A stretch of 64,000 nt of DNA from Parapristionchus giblindavisi (GCA_943737045.1 CALSFV010000052.1:655629-719628), one strand, 5' to 3'; counted from the stretch's first letter, positions 22,631-35,078 are shown. Numbers and translations: made by a program. Notes: a model not told the origin generated them from the sequence alone.

Positions 22631-23435
22631 ACTCTCTCAAGTTAAAGCTATCCGGCTCACTGGCCATGTGATCGATGTTCCTCGAAGAATTCCAGAGCGA
22701 ATTTTCGTTGGTCTGAATCTATCCCATTCGACGTAACCATCTTGGATGCTCATTTACTGGTTCGAACTGGGATATTCTCTCATATCTGCAGTACTCATCG
22801 GTCAATCAATACCAGGAACCATCAGAAGGGACTCCTTTCGCTGGTTTGGCTGCAGAGAGAGCAACACGAACATAAATGAGCGAATCAACGTCAGAATGAT
22901 CCTCAGCCCCCCTCCGGTATGTTACAGGACAATCCTGTCAAGGAACCGACAAATTCGAGTAGATCAAAGCTTTCATTTGTGATCTACCAGCATTCAAATG
23001 CTGTTTTTTGGACGCAGTTCAGTCAAATCCCCATGAAAATCGTCTCTCAAGAGCTTAAATGAAAGCTGTGAACGAGCTCTATCGATTGAGCTTTTGAAAA
23101 AATCTTACCCGGGACTATGGAACGCGATCAATTCCTTAGGGAACAAAAAATTAAAAAGTTGCCTTTTTACATTTTTATCTGAAAGTACTCGAGAAAATAC
23201 ACATTTCATCTGTTGGAAACTTTTTCATAGCTCTACTGTGAGCCGTGATAATCGCATCGGAAGGAGCCTCAACGACGAACTTTGACATGGGCTCCTGGAG
23301 AGATGTTTGATCTACCATCCTTGCTAATCTGGATCTGGGATGTCCTACCCAAGGGGCATCGAAAACAGTGGTGAAAAGAGGGGGTCAAATCAAAAGTGTG
23401 TAGTAGAATCGGTCAATTCTTAGGAAAGATGCCTG
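22631..23435. other. Unrecognised region without clear genes
   Basis: Mixed-composition sequence with several short frames but no splice-supported coding exon and no repeat that recurs in the window. Confidence 0.35.
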
Positions 23436-23545
23436 ATATGCTCTTTCGTAGTTTGATCTTTGATATTTTGATCTTTGATCTTTGGAGTTGTGTCATCGAT
23501 TGGACTCCTCGAGGACCTAAACGGGGACGCGGAGGTCACATTATA
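23436..23545 (+). mobile_element. Non-LTR retrotransposon 3' remnant with GATCTTT tail
   Basis: TTTGATCTTTGATATTTTGA and GATCTTTGATCTTTGG precede a coding-like relic that reads IDWTPRGPKRGRGG. This resembles the C-terminal W-x-P-x-G-x-x-x-x-x-G-R motif of RTE/CR1-type non-LTR elements. A better-preserved relic is at 26871-26975. Confidence 0.5.
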
Positions 23546-24338
23546 TTTTTTTTCAATCAATACACGTCCGAAAATGAGGCCGTACAAATAAATTAAACTT
23601 TGCAAAATAAAATTCATTAATAAAAATTTGTCAATTCCACTACACGATTGATTTTTTTCCAAAATGGAGCTATTTCATTCTTCTTGAGTGTGTGAGAGAC
23701 TTTTCGAAAAACTGTCAGAGTTTTACTATATCTAATACTACTATATCATGGCTCACAATGAGAAAAGTTCCACTCTATCCCTTGTATGAAATGTGAGCAA
23801 AGTGATGAGGAAATCCATCAGGCAAACTTGTATCTGTTTTGTCAGTTGTAGATATCAGGAGTTAATTACGTATACTTTTAGTTTTTTTACCAAGAAATTG
23901 TAAAAGAAGATAGTTGTAGTTATGTATGCAGAATCACTTTATCAATATAATTCCTTATTTCTTTGGGGAGACTGACAAGATGAAAGATAATAATGAAAGA
24001 TCAAATGTCAACGATAATTTAGACGGGGAAACGGTATAAAAATATCGTGGAGGAAGGCGGGGGCGCATCGACAGATGCCTGAAAAAAAATATTTTAATGC
24101 GATAAAACTAATAAGTATCAATTAAAAAATAGAAAAAATAATTTCAATGCGATAAAACTAATTAGTATCCATTTTTCAAATTCATTCATTAATAACGAGC
24201 TTTCAATCGCAAGAAATTGAAGCAATTGCGAAATATTTGTCTAAGAAAATTTTAAGCTCTGATTATGGGCTTGCCGAAATATATGTATTTAGACAAATAT
24301 AAAAAAATGATCGGGCCGGAGAATGAAGAAATACTCAC
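23546..24338. other. AT-rich intergenic region
   Basis: No coding exon recognised. It contains the short direct repeat TGCGATAAAACTAAT at about 24098 and 24148. The 3' terminal exon of the minus-strand basic-protein gene may lie near 24255-24268 (CCC ATA ATC AGA GCT TAA on the minus strand). Confidence 0.4.
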
Positions 24339-25208
24339 ATAACTGCCAAGGGTTGCGTCGTCCAGTGCCTTCATCTTCTTCTTCTTTTCCTCTTCTTCTT
24401 TCTTCTTCTCCTTCTTCTTTCTTCTTCTCAACTTTCTTCTTTTCCATCTCCTTCTCCTTATCACCTCTTTCTTCTCCTTCTTTCTTCTTTTCCGTCTTCT
24501 CTCCATTTTCTGCAACCAAACAGAAGAGTTTTTTAGATAAGATTCTTGGTTATTCAGATTTGATTTGAAATGAAACTATGAATTGACAACTCGGAGTAAT
24601 GTAATTAATACCTTCTCATCCTTCTTCTTCTCATCCTTCTTCTTTTCATTCTTCTCCTTCTCTGTAACTACTCGTTTCTTGACGGGCTTCGTCGACTTCC
24701 TCGAGACCTGTATGAAAATAAGTACAGTTGGGCGATAAATAAATGAAATGCTTATGATGATATTTAAAAGTTTAATTTAATAGCTGATTAATATAACAAT
24801 ATTAAATAATCCATTACATTCTTCTGTGATGATGGAGCCGCTCGTCTCGGACGAAGATTGTACGAAGATTTCACCTGTGTGTATGCTTTAGTCAGTTTTT
24901 ATCTCAATTGCAAAACATTCTACATTGCTACTTGCAGAGCGTCAGAATGTTTTTTAATTAGAACGGAAATTTAAATACATTTAAAATTTTTTGAAATGCT
25001 TTTGAAATTGAAGAGATAGAGATAATAAAAAGTTATGAAAAATGACCTTGGCAGACGACGACGAAGAATTGGATGCGATGGGAGCGATGTGTCTGTCCCC
25101 TTGACTTGGCTGATCTCTGAAGTTCAGAGCCATAGAAAGAATTAGACAGGGTTTCACTTACCCCAGACTTCTTCATCGATTCATCCCGTCGCATACCGCT
25201 CAAGCAAA
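24339..25208 (-). CDS. Lys/Glu-rich basic, probably nuclear protein
   Basis: Exons on the minus strand are 25162-25208 (ATG at 25192-25194, MRRDESMKKSG), 25047-25116, 24818-24874, 24612-24707 and 24339-24509. The last four are in phase. They encode a serine run, then VKSSYNLRPRRAAPSSQKN, then VSRKSTKPVKKRVVTEKE, then an extremely Lys/Arg/Glu-rich segment. The phase between the first exon and 25116 does not match, so the N-terminus is provisional. The YNLRPR motif and highly basic composition resemble chromatin-associated proteins, but no domain can be assigned. The Ser-rich frame on the plus strand (24323-24568) is its antisense shadow. Confidence 0.55.
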
Positions 25209-25279
25209 CTGCAGTATGAAAGAATGAATGGAGAATGACCATTAATGGCAATGATGTGGGAGAGGAATGATGAATGAAT

Positions 25280-25519
25280 TAGTGTTCCGCATTCGTGCAG
25301 TAGTCGTGCAATTCGTGCAATCGTTGCATCATTTTCAGTCATCAGCGACATTTAGCGGTTGCTATTTTTAATGCTTTATTGGTATTTTCTTTGTTATATA
25401 AATGCAAATTTTAATAAAGCATTAAAAATATCGACCGCTAAAAGTCTCAAATGACTGAAAATGCACGACTTTGAACGATTGCACGAATTGCACGACTAAC
25501 GCACGTTTGCGGAACACTA
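25280..25519. mobile_element. hAT-type MITE with perfect 8-bp target duplication
   Basis: TIRs TAGTGTTCCGCA / TGCGGAACACTA are followed by long imperfect arms (GTGCAATTCGTGCAATCGTT and mirror; TTTAGCGGT and mirror; TAATGCTTTATT and mirror). GAATGAAT flanks both sides exactly (25272-25279 and 25520-25527). The length of 240 bp, the TAGTG start and the 8-bp duplication are typical of hAT-derived MITEs. It has no coding capacity. Confidence 0.92.
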
Positions 25520-25664
25520 GAATGAATGCATTATAATAAAGGAATAGTGTGCAAAACGAATAGATCATTATTCGAATTGGAGTGCACTAATCATTATCTA
25601 ATCAATTTTCAATTTTCGTGAACTTTTCTTTCATTAGCGGTCCATCGGAGGTTCAGTCGATAAA

Positions 25665-25888
25665 AATAAGATGTCGTTTGCGTAAGAATCGACTATAATC
25701 AGTGAAATCAGGCACAGTGAAAAAATACAATTTGGGGATCGGGGTTTTTAAGGTGCTGAAGACGATGGTCATGTTCATTTTGCATCTGGAGCCACCGTTG
25801 AGGCCAGACGACGTCGCGTTGAAATCACGTTTTTAGTGGTTTCTCGTCACCCGAGAATGCTAAATTTTGCAGACCCAGGGACAGAATT
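25665..25888. repeat. R1 left-half fragment
   Basis: GTCGTTTGCGTAAGAATCGA, then GGGGATCGGGGTTTTTAAGG, then GTTGAGGCCAGACGACGTCG. It is truncated on the right by the hexanucleotide repeat that follows. Confidence 0.85.
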
Positions 25889-26013
25889 TAGGGAGAGGGA
25901 GAGGGAGAGGGAGAGGGAGAGGGAGAGGGAGAGGGAGAGGGAGAGGGAGAGGGAGAGGGAGAGGGAGAGGGAGAGGGAGAGGGAGAGGGAGAGGGAGAGG
26001 GAGAGGGAGAGGG
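25889..26013. repeat. (GGGAGA)n microsatellite, about 21 units
   Basis: A perfect 6-bp period over about 125 bp. It begins exactly where the R1 fragment is cut off. The Arg-Glu and Ser-Leu open frames on the two strands are its shadows. Confidence 0.97.
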
Positions 26014-27558
26014 AACCTTTATAATTGAAATCACAAAATTGCAACGATTGCACGTCAATAAAAAGAATAATAAATATGAAAAAAATAATTAATTGCTCTT
26101 TTGTAGTTTGATCTTTGATATTTTGATCTTTGATCTTTGGATTTGTGTAAGGAATGCCGATCCTGGATACTTGCACTTGATAGCAAACGGTCACAATTTG
26201 CCAATGTTTGATAGCTTTTTGACCGCTACCAAGTACACGTAACCAGGGGGACGACACCCTTTTACTAATGATCGCAACCAAAAGTCAAAAGATTACTCGC
26301 AAGTAAACTAACAACACTCACAATCGCAACTGCAAGTTTGCACGTAATCGCAACTACGCGCTTGTGATCGCAACCACAACACTATACTCGCAAGTATACT
26401 TCTTACAATCGCAACTGTAAGGATCCTCAATCGCAACTACGGATGATGATAGACTAGACTGAGAAAAGATAAAGATCAAAGACCAGAGATCAGACGGAGA
26501 CTATACACAAGAGGGTGAAGAAGAAGACAAGATAAAGGTGAGGTTATCGACCTCGTCGAAGAACTACAGCCGTTCGTTCACGACTAGACAACAACTAAGC
26601 CAAACAACAACTATTAAACCAGACACAGACCAGAACCAACAATGACCCACGACAGCCAACTCACTCACGAACTAACAACTAACACAAATCATAAAGAGAA
26701 AGGACGCGTGTAACAACAGTATTTACATAATGCATAAATTAGTGATTGAATAGAGACATTAATTAGGGAAGCTATGCACAAACTACAAGGTGATTTGAAT
26801 AATAACTATGCTAATATATGAAAGGAGCACAATAATTAACAATCAATAATCGATCTACTATACAGTTGTGATCGATTGGACTCCTCGAGGACCTAAACGG
26901 GAACGCGGAGGTCCACCAGTAAGATGGAGGGATCTCTTCATGCGAATCGCCGATCCAACTTTCCTGAGAAAAGCAAGCAGTGCACAAACATGCAAATGAA
27001 ATGCTTTATTGCAATACTTTTAAAAAGTTGACACAATGAATTAAAACATCAATAGAAAATATTTCGTACTAGTTATTCTAATAAATGAAAATCGAGATCA
27101 TTTTTTTTAAATACGAGAAATAGATAAAACCATATTCGATGTGGGATGTACAAAGTCGTGAAAAGAAAATATTATACAAGAATGGAAAGAAAGTAAAAAA
27201 AAGAGAAAAATCGGAGTGAAGGAAAATCGGAGTGGACGAAAAAGAGAAAAATCGGAGTGGAGTGACTCTCTTTTTCGTTTCATGAATTTGAACACCAGAT
27301 TAGATTCCATATTGGACTTGTCTACTAATAAGATTGTAGTACAATCCTTCACGATCTTCTATCAATTCTTTATGGAACTAAATTTCCGATCTAAAGTTTG
27401 TCAATATTTATAAGTTGCTAACTCAATACACTTTATATTTCCTTTGACTTAATTTATTTTTAAAACGTGCATACATATCACTCCTGTACATTGATTTAAT
27501 TACTAAATTAATTAATTCAATTCAAAATAAAACCTCTTTCCATTTCGTAATCTTTATA
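26014..27558. other. Repeat-remnant region with AATCGCAAC motifs and a retroelement tail
   Basis: GATCTTTGATCTTTGG recurs at 26130-26145. AATCGCAACT-type motifs are scattered at 26285-26445. 26871-26975 (+) reads IDWTPRGPKRERGGPPVRWR and then DLFMRIADPTFLRKA, the W-P-G...RGxPPxRWxD signature at the C-terminal end of RTE/CR1-type non-LTR retrotransposon proteins. GAAAAATCGGAGTG is repeated at 27205-27262. No functional gene was seen. Confidence 0.5.
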
Positions 27559-27845
27559 CAGTACAACCCGATCTCCTTTTGTACACGAGTGCTACGACGT
27601 TCATTTGCGCTCATCATTTATTTCTGTCGGTACTGAATATTTTTCGATTCTCAAAGTCTTTCATCATCATCATCAAATCATGAGTTTCCGTTATTAAAAG
27701 TTGTTTTAATGACTAAAGAAACTGAAACAAAATTTGTATTGATGAGAAAAAACAATTAAAATTCAAATCACACTGGTCCGAAAACGATGGATTCTGTAAA
27801 TTCCGAAAACGATGGGTATACTGTAAATTTTTTCGACTTGTGTAT
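27559..27845. mobile_element. F4 foldback, one arm only
   Basis: Starts CAGTACAACCCGATCTCCTT after TA and follows the left half of the full F4 elements at 45080 and 53473 through AATCACACTGGTCCGAAAA. The second arm is missing. Confidence 0.75.
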
Positions 27846-28011
27846 TGTGGAGTAATGATGTATCATTGAAATCAGCGTAACGAGATCTTTAAAATGATAC
27901 ATATATGGAAATCATGGAAATTTTAAATTTTGAGGTTTTGATAACGAATCTGATGACAAATTGGAAGATTGTTGGTATCTTCACTCTATTCGCAAAAAAA
28001 TGTTAAACGTA

Positions 28012-28192
28012 ACAATTAACAGGTCTTGTTTACTGTGGAGTACAATTTTTTCTGTTAGCGGAGAATTGTTTCGAATGTGACCGTAAAGCTTAATTTTGAC
28101 ACGTTGCCAAGGAAAAAACTCGTTGTCTATTTCTCACCTGATGCAATTCCATCTTAATGTAACTTGTTTACTTACAAAAGTAAATGTCCTTA
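28012..28192. repeat. Dispersed direct repeat, copy 1
   Basis: Shares CTGTGGAGTACA, GGAGAATTGTTTCGAA, CACGTTGCCAAG and TTGTCTATTTCTCACCTG, in order, with 29022-29200. Copy-specific changes are frequent. Confidence 0.8.
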
Positions 28193-29021
28193 AGTAACTA
28201 TGCTCCCTTGGGAGTGATACATGATACATGCATGCAGTCAGATGACTGGATCACATTATTCCCCTTGCTCTGTCCATCCATTATGAGCTTAGGAACCTTA
28301 TCGGATAAGGTCTTTTAAGGGCTAAGTTAAGGCCGATAGGTTCTATGGCGTAGACACTACGAGAGAGTGTGCAAAAGTGAGAGAGCACGGAGAGAGAGAG
28401 AGTCCATTCCGTTCTCTCTACAGGAGAAAGGAAAGAAGAAGAAGAAGAAGAAGAGGAGAGAGAATGGGATGAGGAGGGGGAGGAGAAAACGGGGACTTAC
28501 TTGTCCTAAAATAATTCAAAATGAAAAAATTGTCCAAATTTAACCAAATTTCAGATTCAGGCTGTGGTGATGCATTATTCGATACTCAAATAGTTGCATG
28601 CGAATTGCACATAAGGAAGTGACTTGGACTCTCCTTGCCACACTTTCAGCCAGAATGACGCCAGTTGATGCCCGATCGCTGCAAAACTCCGGCGACACAA
28701 CCAAGAGTACCGCCGCACCCGACTATCGAACGCTGGAAAGGTCGCCATTATTCTGAGCGTCTACAATATCGATTGATGTTAGCGAATATTAGCCTAAGAC
28801 AATCACACAACAGGAAATGATCTTTGATCTGATCTTTGTAGATTCATATTCGATCATAAACCTGATCTTTCTCCATTTTATCCATAACATATCCATCCAT
28901 AACAATTTATCCATAACAAGGATCAAATTATATAGATCAAAGATCAAATGAAAGAGGTCAAAGAACAATATGCGAAGGTTAGAGATCAAAGATTTTCAAA
29001 AAAATCAAAGATCCCTGTTCA
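28193..29021. other. Purine-rich simple sequence and GATCAAAG-rich stretch
   Basis: 28425-28495 is (GAA/GAG)-rich. 28815-28840 and 28915-29010 are dense in TTTGATC / GATCAAA motifs like those in the introns of the gene at 40803. No exon could be supported. Confidence 0.45.
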
Positions 29022-29200
29022 ATGTAACAATTATCAGGTCTTGTGTACTGTGGAGTACACTTTTTTCTGTTTGTGGAGAATTGTTTCGAATATGACTATA
29101 AAGCTTAATTTGGCACGTTGCCAAGAAAAATAATAGTTGTCTATTTCTCACCTGTTTCAGTTCCATCTTAATGTACCTTGTTCACTTACAAAAGTAAATT
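29022..29200. repeat. Dispersed direct repeat, copy 2
   Basis: Diverged duplicate of 28012-28192 in the same orientation. Confidence 0.8.
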
Positions 29201-32076
29201 ACTGTCATGTAAACTGGTGAATTCAGTTATAATATGATAAATGCATTATTTCACTTCATAACTATCGTACTGTACTTCGACTGTAACAGTCCTGTAATGA
29301 TCACACGCAATAATGTGATCGTTCTTTGATCATAGCAGAGTGAGAAAGTGTGCAAATGTAAGAGAGGGAAGAAGATGTCTAGATAGAACGCGAGATAGTA
29401 TGGGTTAGTGAGAGAGTACAGAGAAGGAAAGGAGATGATCGATATTATTTGTCATTCATTGGCTCCTTCTATTCCCGCCATTTTTCCATTGGATTTTCAT
29501 TGGAACAACCTGCCGCTTTGCCTTTATTCGTATAACTTCTTTCAATTTAGACTCTCTCCGTCTAGATGTTTCTCCCTTTCTCTACCTCTCCTTCTACCTC
29601 TCCCTGACCTCACCATCTCTCTTCCTCTACCTTACCTCTACCTCTCTCAACCTCTCCTTTGTTGTGATAGGACACTTGATTTGCAACTATATACCCCGTT
29701 TTTAATCGTTATTTCTTCAAATCTTGTTCATTTGTACATATATGTGATCGCTTTAATCCTTAGTCTATCATACTCTAAATTGCTTATGTTAATCACGTTT
29801 TACGTGATATTATTCTTATTCTTTTCATTTTCAGATTTCCGTCAACGTATCTCTTCGCTCTACTACTCCAGCTTCGGCATATCTTCGATGTCGTCGGCGA
29901 TCAATCAGCGATGGCACTGTAAGGTATGTACCACTAATGGTTGAAAAGCTACGAAAAGAAAAGAAATGCAGCGAATGCTATTGTCATTTTCGTGACCTAT
30001 TTTCTTTTCTTTTCGTTTTGTTCCTGTCTTTTCTTTTTTCTTTCAATCTCCCCTTTTCATCGTTCAAAGCTAATCTAATCTTCTGTCTTTCGTTTATCAT
30101 CAGTCATTCTTCCTTTTCCATCTCTTCCTCTCTATCTCTCTTACATCCATGATCATACCAATCGATCACTAAGGAAGAGAGTAGACCATCAATCGATAAT
30201 GTTTATGAGAGAGATGGAAGGAAGGGAAGTGATCTTCCTCTCGATGCATACCATCCTTTTGTGCGTCTATATCTTGATATATTGTACCTTTCTGTTTATG
30301 TTGCATTTCTCTCTCTTCTAACCACCTCTCAACTTTATTCATATTCTTCTGCCCCTTATTCAATAATAATTCGGAGGTCGTATCCATAAAGCGTTACAAA
30401 CAATTTGTCGATAAACGTGACGTTACGAGCGTAGACGTAGGCATCATGTCAACTTGTACGCCTTACGCCATGGATACGGTCTCAGACGATGTGCGCAATG
30501 TGTGCTTCCTATCCTTAATTGTATTTACTACACTCTGTCCACGACTGTCCTTTGCCCCACGAGGCAGTGTGGCCAGTCTGGAGAGTGGTCTCAATTTGTT
30601 TACATAATCATATAAATCATGTCAAATCCATTTCAGAATCAGCAGTCATGCCCATGAGATGTCTTCAATTGACGTCCTCTGCTCATCGACTAAGATGACA
30701 TCTCTCGCCACTGCCTAGATGACATCACATGGTGGACTCTGGATTCTGAAGCTTCTTTGAAGGTACGAACCGTCCTTGGATTATTTTCCCTGTTATATTG
30801 TGTTCTAGTCTCGAAAAGACGAAAATTTTGTGGAGGTCTTTTTTGATTACTTTGAACAGAATCTCTGTTAGACTATACTTAACCTTTGTTCATTGTCTCT
30901 ACCGTTGCATTTGCCTTTGCCTTTGCCAACGTAATCTTCACTGCTCACTGATCTGTCTCGTTGACAGTAACCAAAGTTTTATACAAAGTTCACAAAGCTC
31001 GAATCCTTGAATCTCGTAATTTGTTGTTTTGTAGTTTGCTGTTTTGTAGGGCGGATCGTCACTGCCTTCGGAACCACGTCGTCCTCATCGTTGATGGTCT
31101 CCTCGATGTGTTCTTCAGAAGTGGAACGCCGTCAAGCTCCGATGTCCGCGTTCTGTCGGCGCATTCCAGCATTGGCTGGATCCTGTTTTCCGAAAAAATA
31201 AAGAATTTGGGGTTGTTAATGTTTGGAATCGGTGTCTAAGCCCGCGAAGTAAAATGGGCGGGGTCAGCATCGTTATATAAGTAAGGTTCGTAGAAAATGG
31301 GCGGAGTCATTCATCGCTTTATAAGTACGGGAGCGTAGTAGATGGAACTGTCAATCCGATCGGTTGGTCGACAGGCAAGTTCGATCCCCCGAGAAGGATT
31401 GGCAAAAGAAGACATCTCCCAACAGAACCCATTTCTTTTTGCCATTTTTTCTTGATGCATGTTCACAAAGTTGTTACTCTATTGCTGAAGTTTGATCTTT
31501 GTTCTTTGATCTTTCTCAACAATTTTCCGAAAAATGGGCGAAGATAACGGGTTTTCGAGAGTTTTCTTAGTTGCTGAATTTCGCTTGTTATTTTCTGTTA
31601 AAAGAAGATAAATCTAACACTTAAAAGCTTGAAATGTGACTATGGTATTGATTACAATTGATTACAAGATGAATATAGTAGTGATTACAAGATAGGAAGT
31701 CGTTTCGTTTCAGTGTTAGATCAGTGATAGAGTGGCCAGATGGTCAGACCTGTTCGATGGGCAGAGACGCAGAGAGTCATCGCGCGCGCACTGAACTTGA
31801 TTTACCACCACTAAAACTTCACTGAAAAAAACATCAAAATTTTAAAAATAATAATTTTAATAAAATAAATACTTTAAATGACTCTAATAATTGTATTGGC
31901 ACAGATTTCGTATAGAAAAGTCGAAATATCTGCGAAAGAAAAGAAAAAAAAACTGATAATTATGATAACCTGCTAGATGACTTGAATAAATCATTTAACG
32001 ACGGCAACACCCGCAACAGTAGAAAAATCAGATTAATATTATTAAATAATATTAAATTTATGCGTTAGAATGAGAA
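29201..32076. other. Largely unassigned region with possible exons and two similar TATA-like blocks
   Basis: 29500-29660 is pyrimidine-rich with CTACCTCTC repeats. An acceptor-to-donor piece at 29834-29921 (+) (FRQRISSLYYSSFGISSM...) and a piece at 31050-31196 followed by AATAAA could be exons of one gene, but phases between them were not resolved. 30375-30482 is a small foldback with GGTCGTATCC / GGATACGGTC ends. AAATGGGCGGGGTCA and AAATGGGCGGAGTCA, each followed by a TTATATAAGTA or TTTATAAGTA block, lie at about 31243 and 31297. Confidence 0.3.
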
Positions 32077-32268
32077 TTAGATATAGTGAACAAATAATGT
32101 AGTGATGAATAACATAACACAACATTTATCAAGCACGGATAAATTAATACGTTTTCGGAAAGCTTTAACTGTGGGGCAAATAATAGAGCTATTGTTATGT
32201 AAAGAATCATTCATCTTCGGAACCAATGGAGGTACGGTTGTCAGTGACTTTGTTTGAGTCGCGCCCAT
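32077..32268 (-). CDS. Small open frame with MGATQTKS N-terminus
   Basis: Reads MGATQTKSLTTVPPLVPKMN... and ends in a hydrophobic stretch (CCVMLFITTLFVHYI) before TAA. Gly2 followed by Ser/Thr would fit N-myristoylation. No neighbouring exon, family or polyadenylation signal supports it, so it may be chance. Confidence 0.2.
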   Translation of the reverse strand: MGATQTKSLTTVPPLVPKMNDSLHNNSSIICPTVKAFRKRINLSVLDKCCVMLFITTLFVHYI

Positions 32269-33144
32269 CTTCAAATTAACTTCTAACCATCTTCTAACTT
32301 CTAACTAAATATGCGAGCTTATTCGAATCACTCCGATGTGTACGTAAGCTCTCGTTAAGAGACCGGCTCGGTAAGACTCGAGCATGGTCCGGACATTCGC
32401 GAGGATTTTCGATCTGGGGCTCAATACTTTCATCATAGACACAAACCGGGGGCAGACCGATGAAAGTTATAGTGAAAACGCCCTTAGGCTCAAACCCGGC
32501 TCACATATGTCACATTAAGTAAAAATTTTAAAAAAATCATAACTTTTCAATCGCGATACCTAGGACTTTTATTTCTTTTTATTGGTGAATAACATGTCAT
32601 GCACTCTTACAAACACAGCTGAACAGTAATATCATATCGTTCTGAATAAGTTTTTTCGTGTCTGATTTTAAGATTTTTACTCTTCTATCCTCATTGAAGA
32701 GAGACGGCAAGCACTGACAAAGTACATACTGTAGCCCTGACAATTATGTACATGATGGTCACATTCCCGTAGAAATCCAAGTTACTGAAACTTCGAGAAT
32801 TGCAGCTGAATGTGAGATACGTGTAATTTGCAAAAATCGAAAATTAAATTTCTTGTAAATCGCAAGAGTAAGAGGTAGCTTTATTATGTCATTATACTCG
32901 TAGTAATGCGAGTGCACAGGAAAAATATACAAGTAAACTCGGACTACATTTTAAAAAAATTTAGAAAAATCATAATTTTATTTTTATTTTTTCAACCTCC
33001 ACATTCAGTCGACCGTCAAGGCAAGTTGATTCAAAGGGCGGATGGTGGCTGTTGCATGTGCGTTTGCAGAAACGACTGCAACGTGAAGAATCGTCGTTTC
33101 GCAGATCTCGAATTTATTTTTTTAATTATCAAACTTGAATATTT

Positions 33145-33787
33145 ATATGTTTCTTTCATATAAATCGGTTGGAAGGTAGCGTACTGCATCCAAAGCTGTA
33201 CCACTGTTATCAGTAGGAGTGTACGGTATTGAACTACTGTTACCGTCAGGAATCACGAACTAATTTTTTTTCAGTCGACCCATGATTCTCAACCATGAAC
33301 CTCAACCAACCCGGGTTCATGGTTGAGAATAGCCGAGGTCGAAAAATTCATGATGATCCCAGACCAAATACTATGTGGCATTATATCAACAGTGAGCCAA
33401 CTTTTATTTTACTGGATACCGTAATCCGAACTACCGTAATCTAGCTACCGTATCCTATAATAATGTGGTGAAATTCTCGGAAACTTCAGGTGCGTGCATT
33501 ACTATTACGTTAATTCGAGTTATGGTATCCATAAAAATAAAATTTGACCACTGTTGATATAATGCCACATAGTATTTGGTCTGGGATCGTCATGAATTTT
33601 TCGACCTCAGCCATTCTCAACCATGAACCCGGGGTCATGGTTGAGAATCATGGGTCGACTGAAAAAAGTCAGTTCGCGATTCCTGGCGATTACGGTAGTT
33701 CAATACCGTATACTCCTACTGATAAAAATGATACAGCTTTGGATGCAGTACGCTACCTTCCAACCGATTTATACGAAAGAAACATAT
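33145..33787. mobile_element. R2 foldback, second copy, inside the F1 left arm
   Basis: Ends ATATGTTTCTTTCATATAAA / TTTATACGAAAGAAACATAT enclose the same arm motifs as 21218-21756 (TACGGTATTGAACTACTG, CAGGAATCACGAACTAA, AGTGAGCCAACTTTTATTTT and mirrors). Central half-palindromes read CATGAACCCGGGGTCATGG. The uninterrupted sequence is preserved in the opposite F1 arm around 34982. Confidence 0.85.
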
Positions 33788-34427
33788 AAATGGCGCTTGT
33801 TCCGCAAATGTGCACACTTGCCACGCCCCCTTTAAGCGCCCTTTCCAGGCAGAGAGCCTGGAAGGGGGAGAGGCCCCAGCCGGCTCCTGCGCGGCGACTT
33901 CTCCAAGAAGATGGAGAAGTCCGGGGCAGGGAAGGGACTTCATCGCGAAGGCCCTTCCCCAAACCAAAATGCTCTCGAATGAGAGAGGCGCAACTGATGA
34001 ATCAGAGGCGAAGAATGAGCAGGCTGAGCGCTATTTATAGTGGGTCATACAAACTACAAGTCTTGCATGTGCACTCTCTAGGTTGTGCGCACTATCTCGC
34101 TCGCTCTCACTCTCTCTTCTCTCTCATCTCCCCTGCGTGTCTGACCAGGTCTGCCTGTATGCCTGTGCTCTAACCAGAACGCGCTATTAAATTTATAAAT
34201 GAATAAATATTAATGAATGAAGAATCGGCAAATTGGTATAGAATGAAGAATGAACTCATCGGTAATAAGAATATGGAAATCAGTAATGAATGAAAGGAAT
34301 GGGCTAATCGGTTGTTAATTAAAAGAATAGGCTAATCCGTAATATAATTAATGAAGGAGAGCTGATTTCGTGAGAACTGATTCCTTTATGTTTTCTTGAG
34401 AGCCATCGTACGGCCGCATATGCAAGT

Positions 34428-34727
34428 CTAGCTTGATGGCAGCAAACCCATACTTTTCATTTGTTCAATGTCTGTTTCCTTAGGAAGAGACAGGAACTTC
34501 TCTAACTGTCGAGCATTCACTTCCTTGAATACATAAAGAGCTTCGCTGTGAGGCGGTCAACCTTCCTCCCAATCTGGGCAACTACCAGCCGGCAAAGGGT
34601 TATGGAGTGATGGCGTTGGTACGGTAGGTTTGACCGAAGAATCGCTCGATCCAAAACTAACATCACTGAAGAGAAGAAGCGGGCTAGGGGACTTGGGAGA
34701 CGACTCTGGAGCCGGGGATAATAACAT
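34428..34727 (-). pseudogene. Minus-strand coding relic in the F1 centre
   Basis: A frame opening at ATG 34725-34727 reads MLLSPAPESSPKSPSPLLLF..., continues to ...PAGSCPDWEEG and stops at 34557-34559. Immediately downstream another frame reads PHSEALYVFKEVNARQLEKF, then LSLPKETDIEQMKSMGLLPSS, and stops at 34428-34430. Both blocks have protein-like composition, suggesting one coding sequence broken by a frameshift, or two exons. I do not recognise it. It is either the decayed gene of the F1 element or a captured host exon. Confidence 0.35.
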
Positions 34728-35078
34728 AATTAGACTGATTGGGAGAGATAAGCCTTGTTTGACCCCGCTTATTGCTATTGTTTTGTTATACCTAACGATA
34801 GGTCATCATTAGTTAATCGAAAGCGAGAGAGTGCGAGAGAGCGTTGACATAAGAGAGACTGCCCAAGAGGCCGAGAGAGAGGTGAGAGAGCGTTCAGATA
34901 TGAGAGAGTACGCATAGCACTGTTGGAGGGGGCGGGGCTTAAAGGGGGCGTGGCAAGTGTGCACATTTGCGGAACAAGCGCCCGTTTCTGCAAACGCACA
35001 TGCAACAGCCACCATCCGCCCTATGAATCAACTTGCCTTGACGGTCGACTGAATGTGGAGGTTGAAAAAATAAAAATA

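Noticed and set aside
24323..24568. Ser/Phe-rich plus-strand frame
   Set aside because: It is antisense to the Lys/Glu-rich exon at 24339-24509.
25836..26281. Arg-Glu and Ser-Leu repeat proteins
   Set aside because: These are translations of the (GGGAGA)n microsatellite on the two strands.
29408..29944. 178-residue plus-strand open frame
   Set aside because: It is mostly translated pyrimidine-rich CTACCTCTC repeat; only the final ~29 codons look like an exon, and these were not linked to a gene.
31040..31240. BEL/Pao-like retrotransposon fragment (SSIGWILFSE)
   Set aside because: The resemblance is a few residues only; no protease, RT or integrase motif lies nearby.
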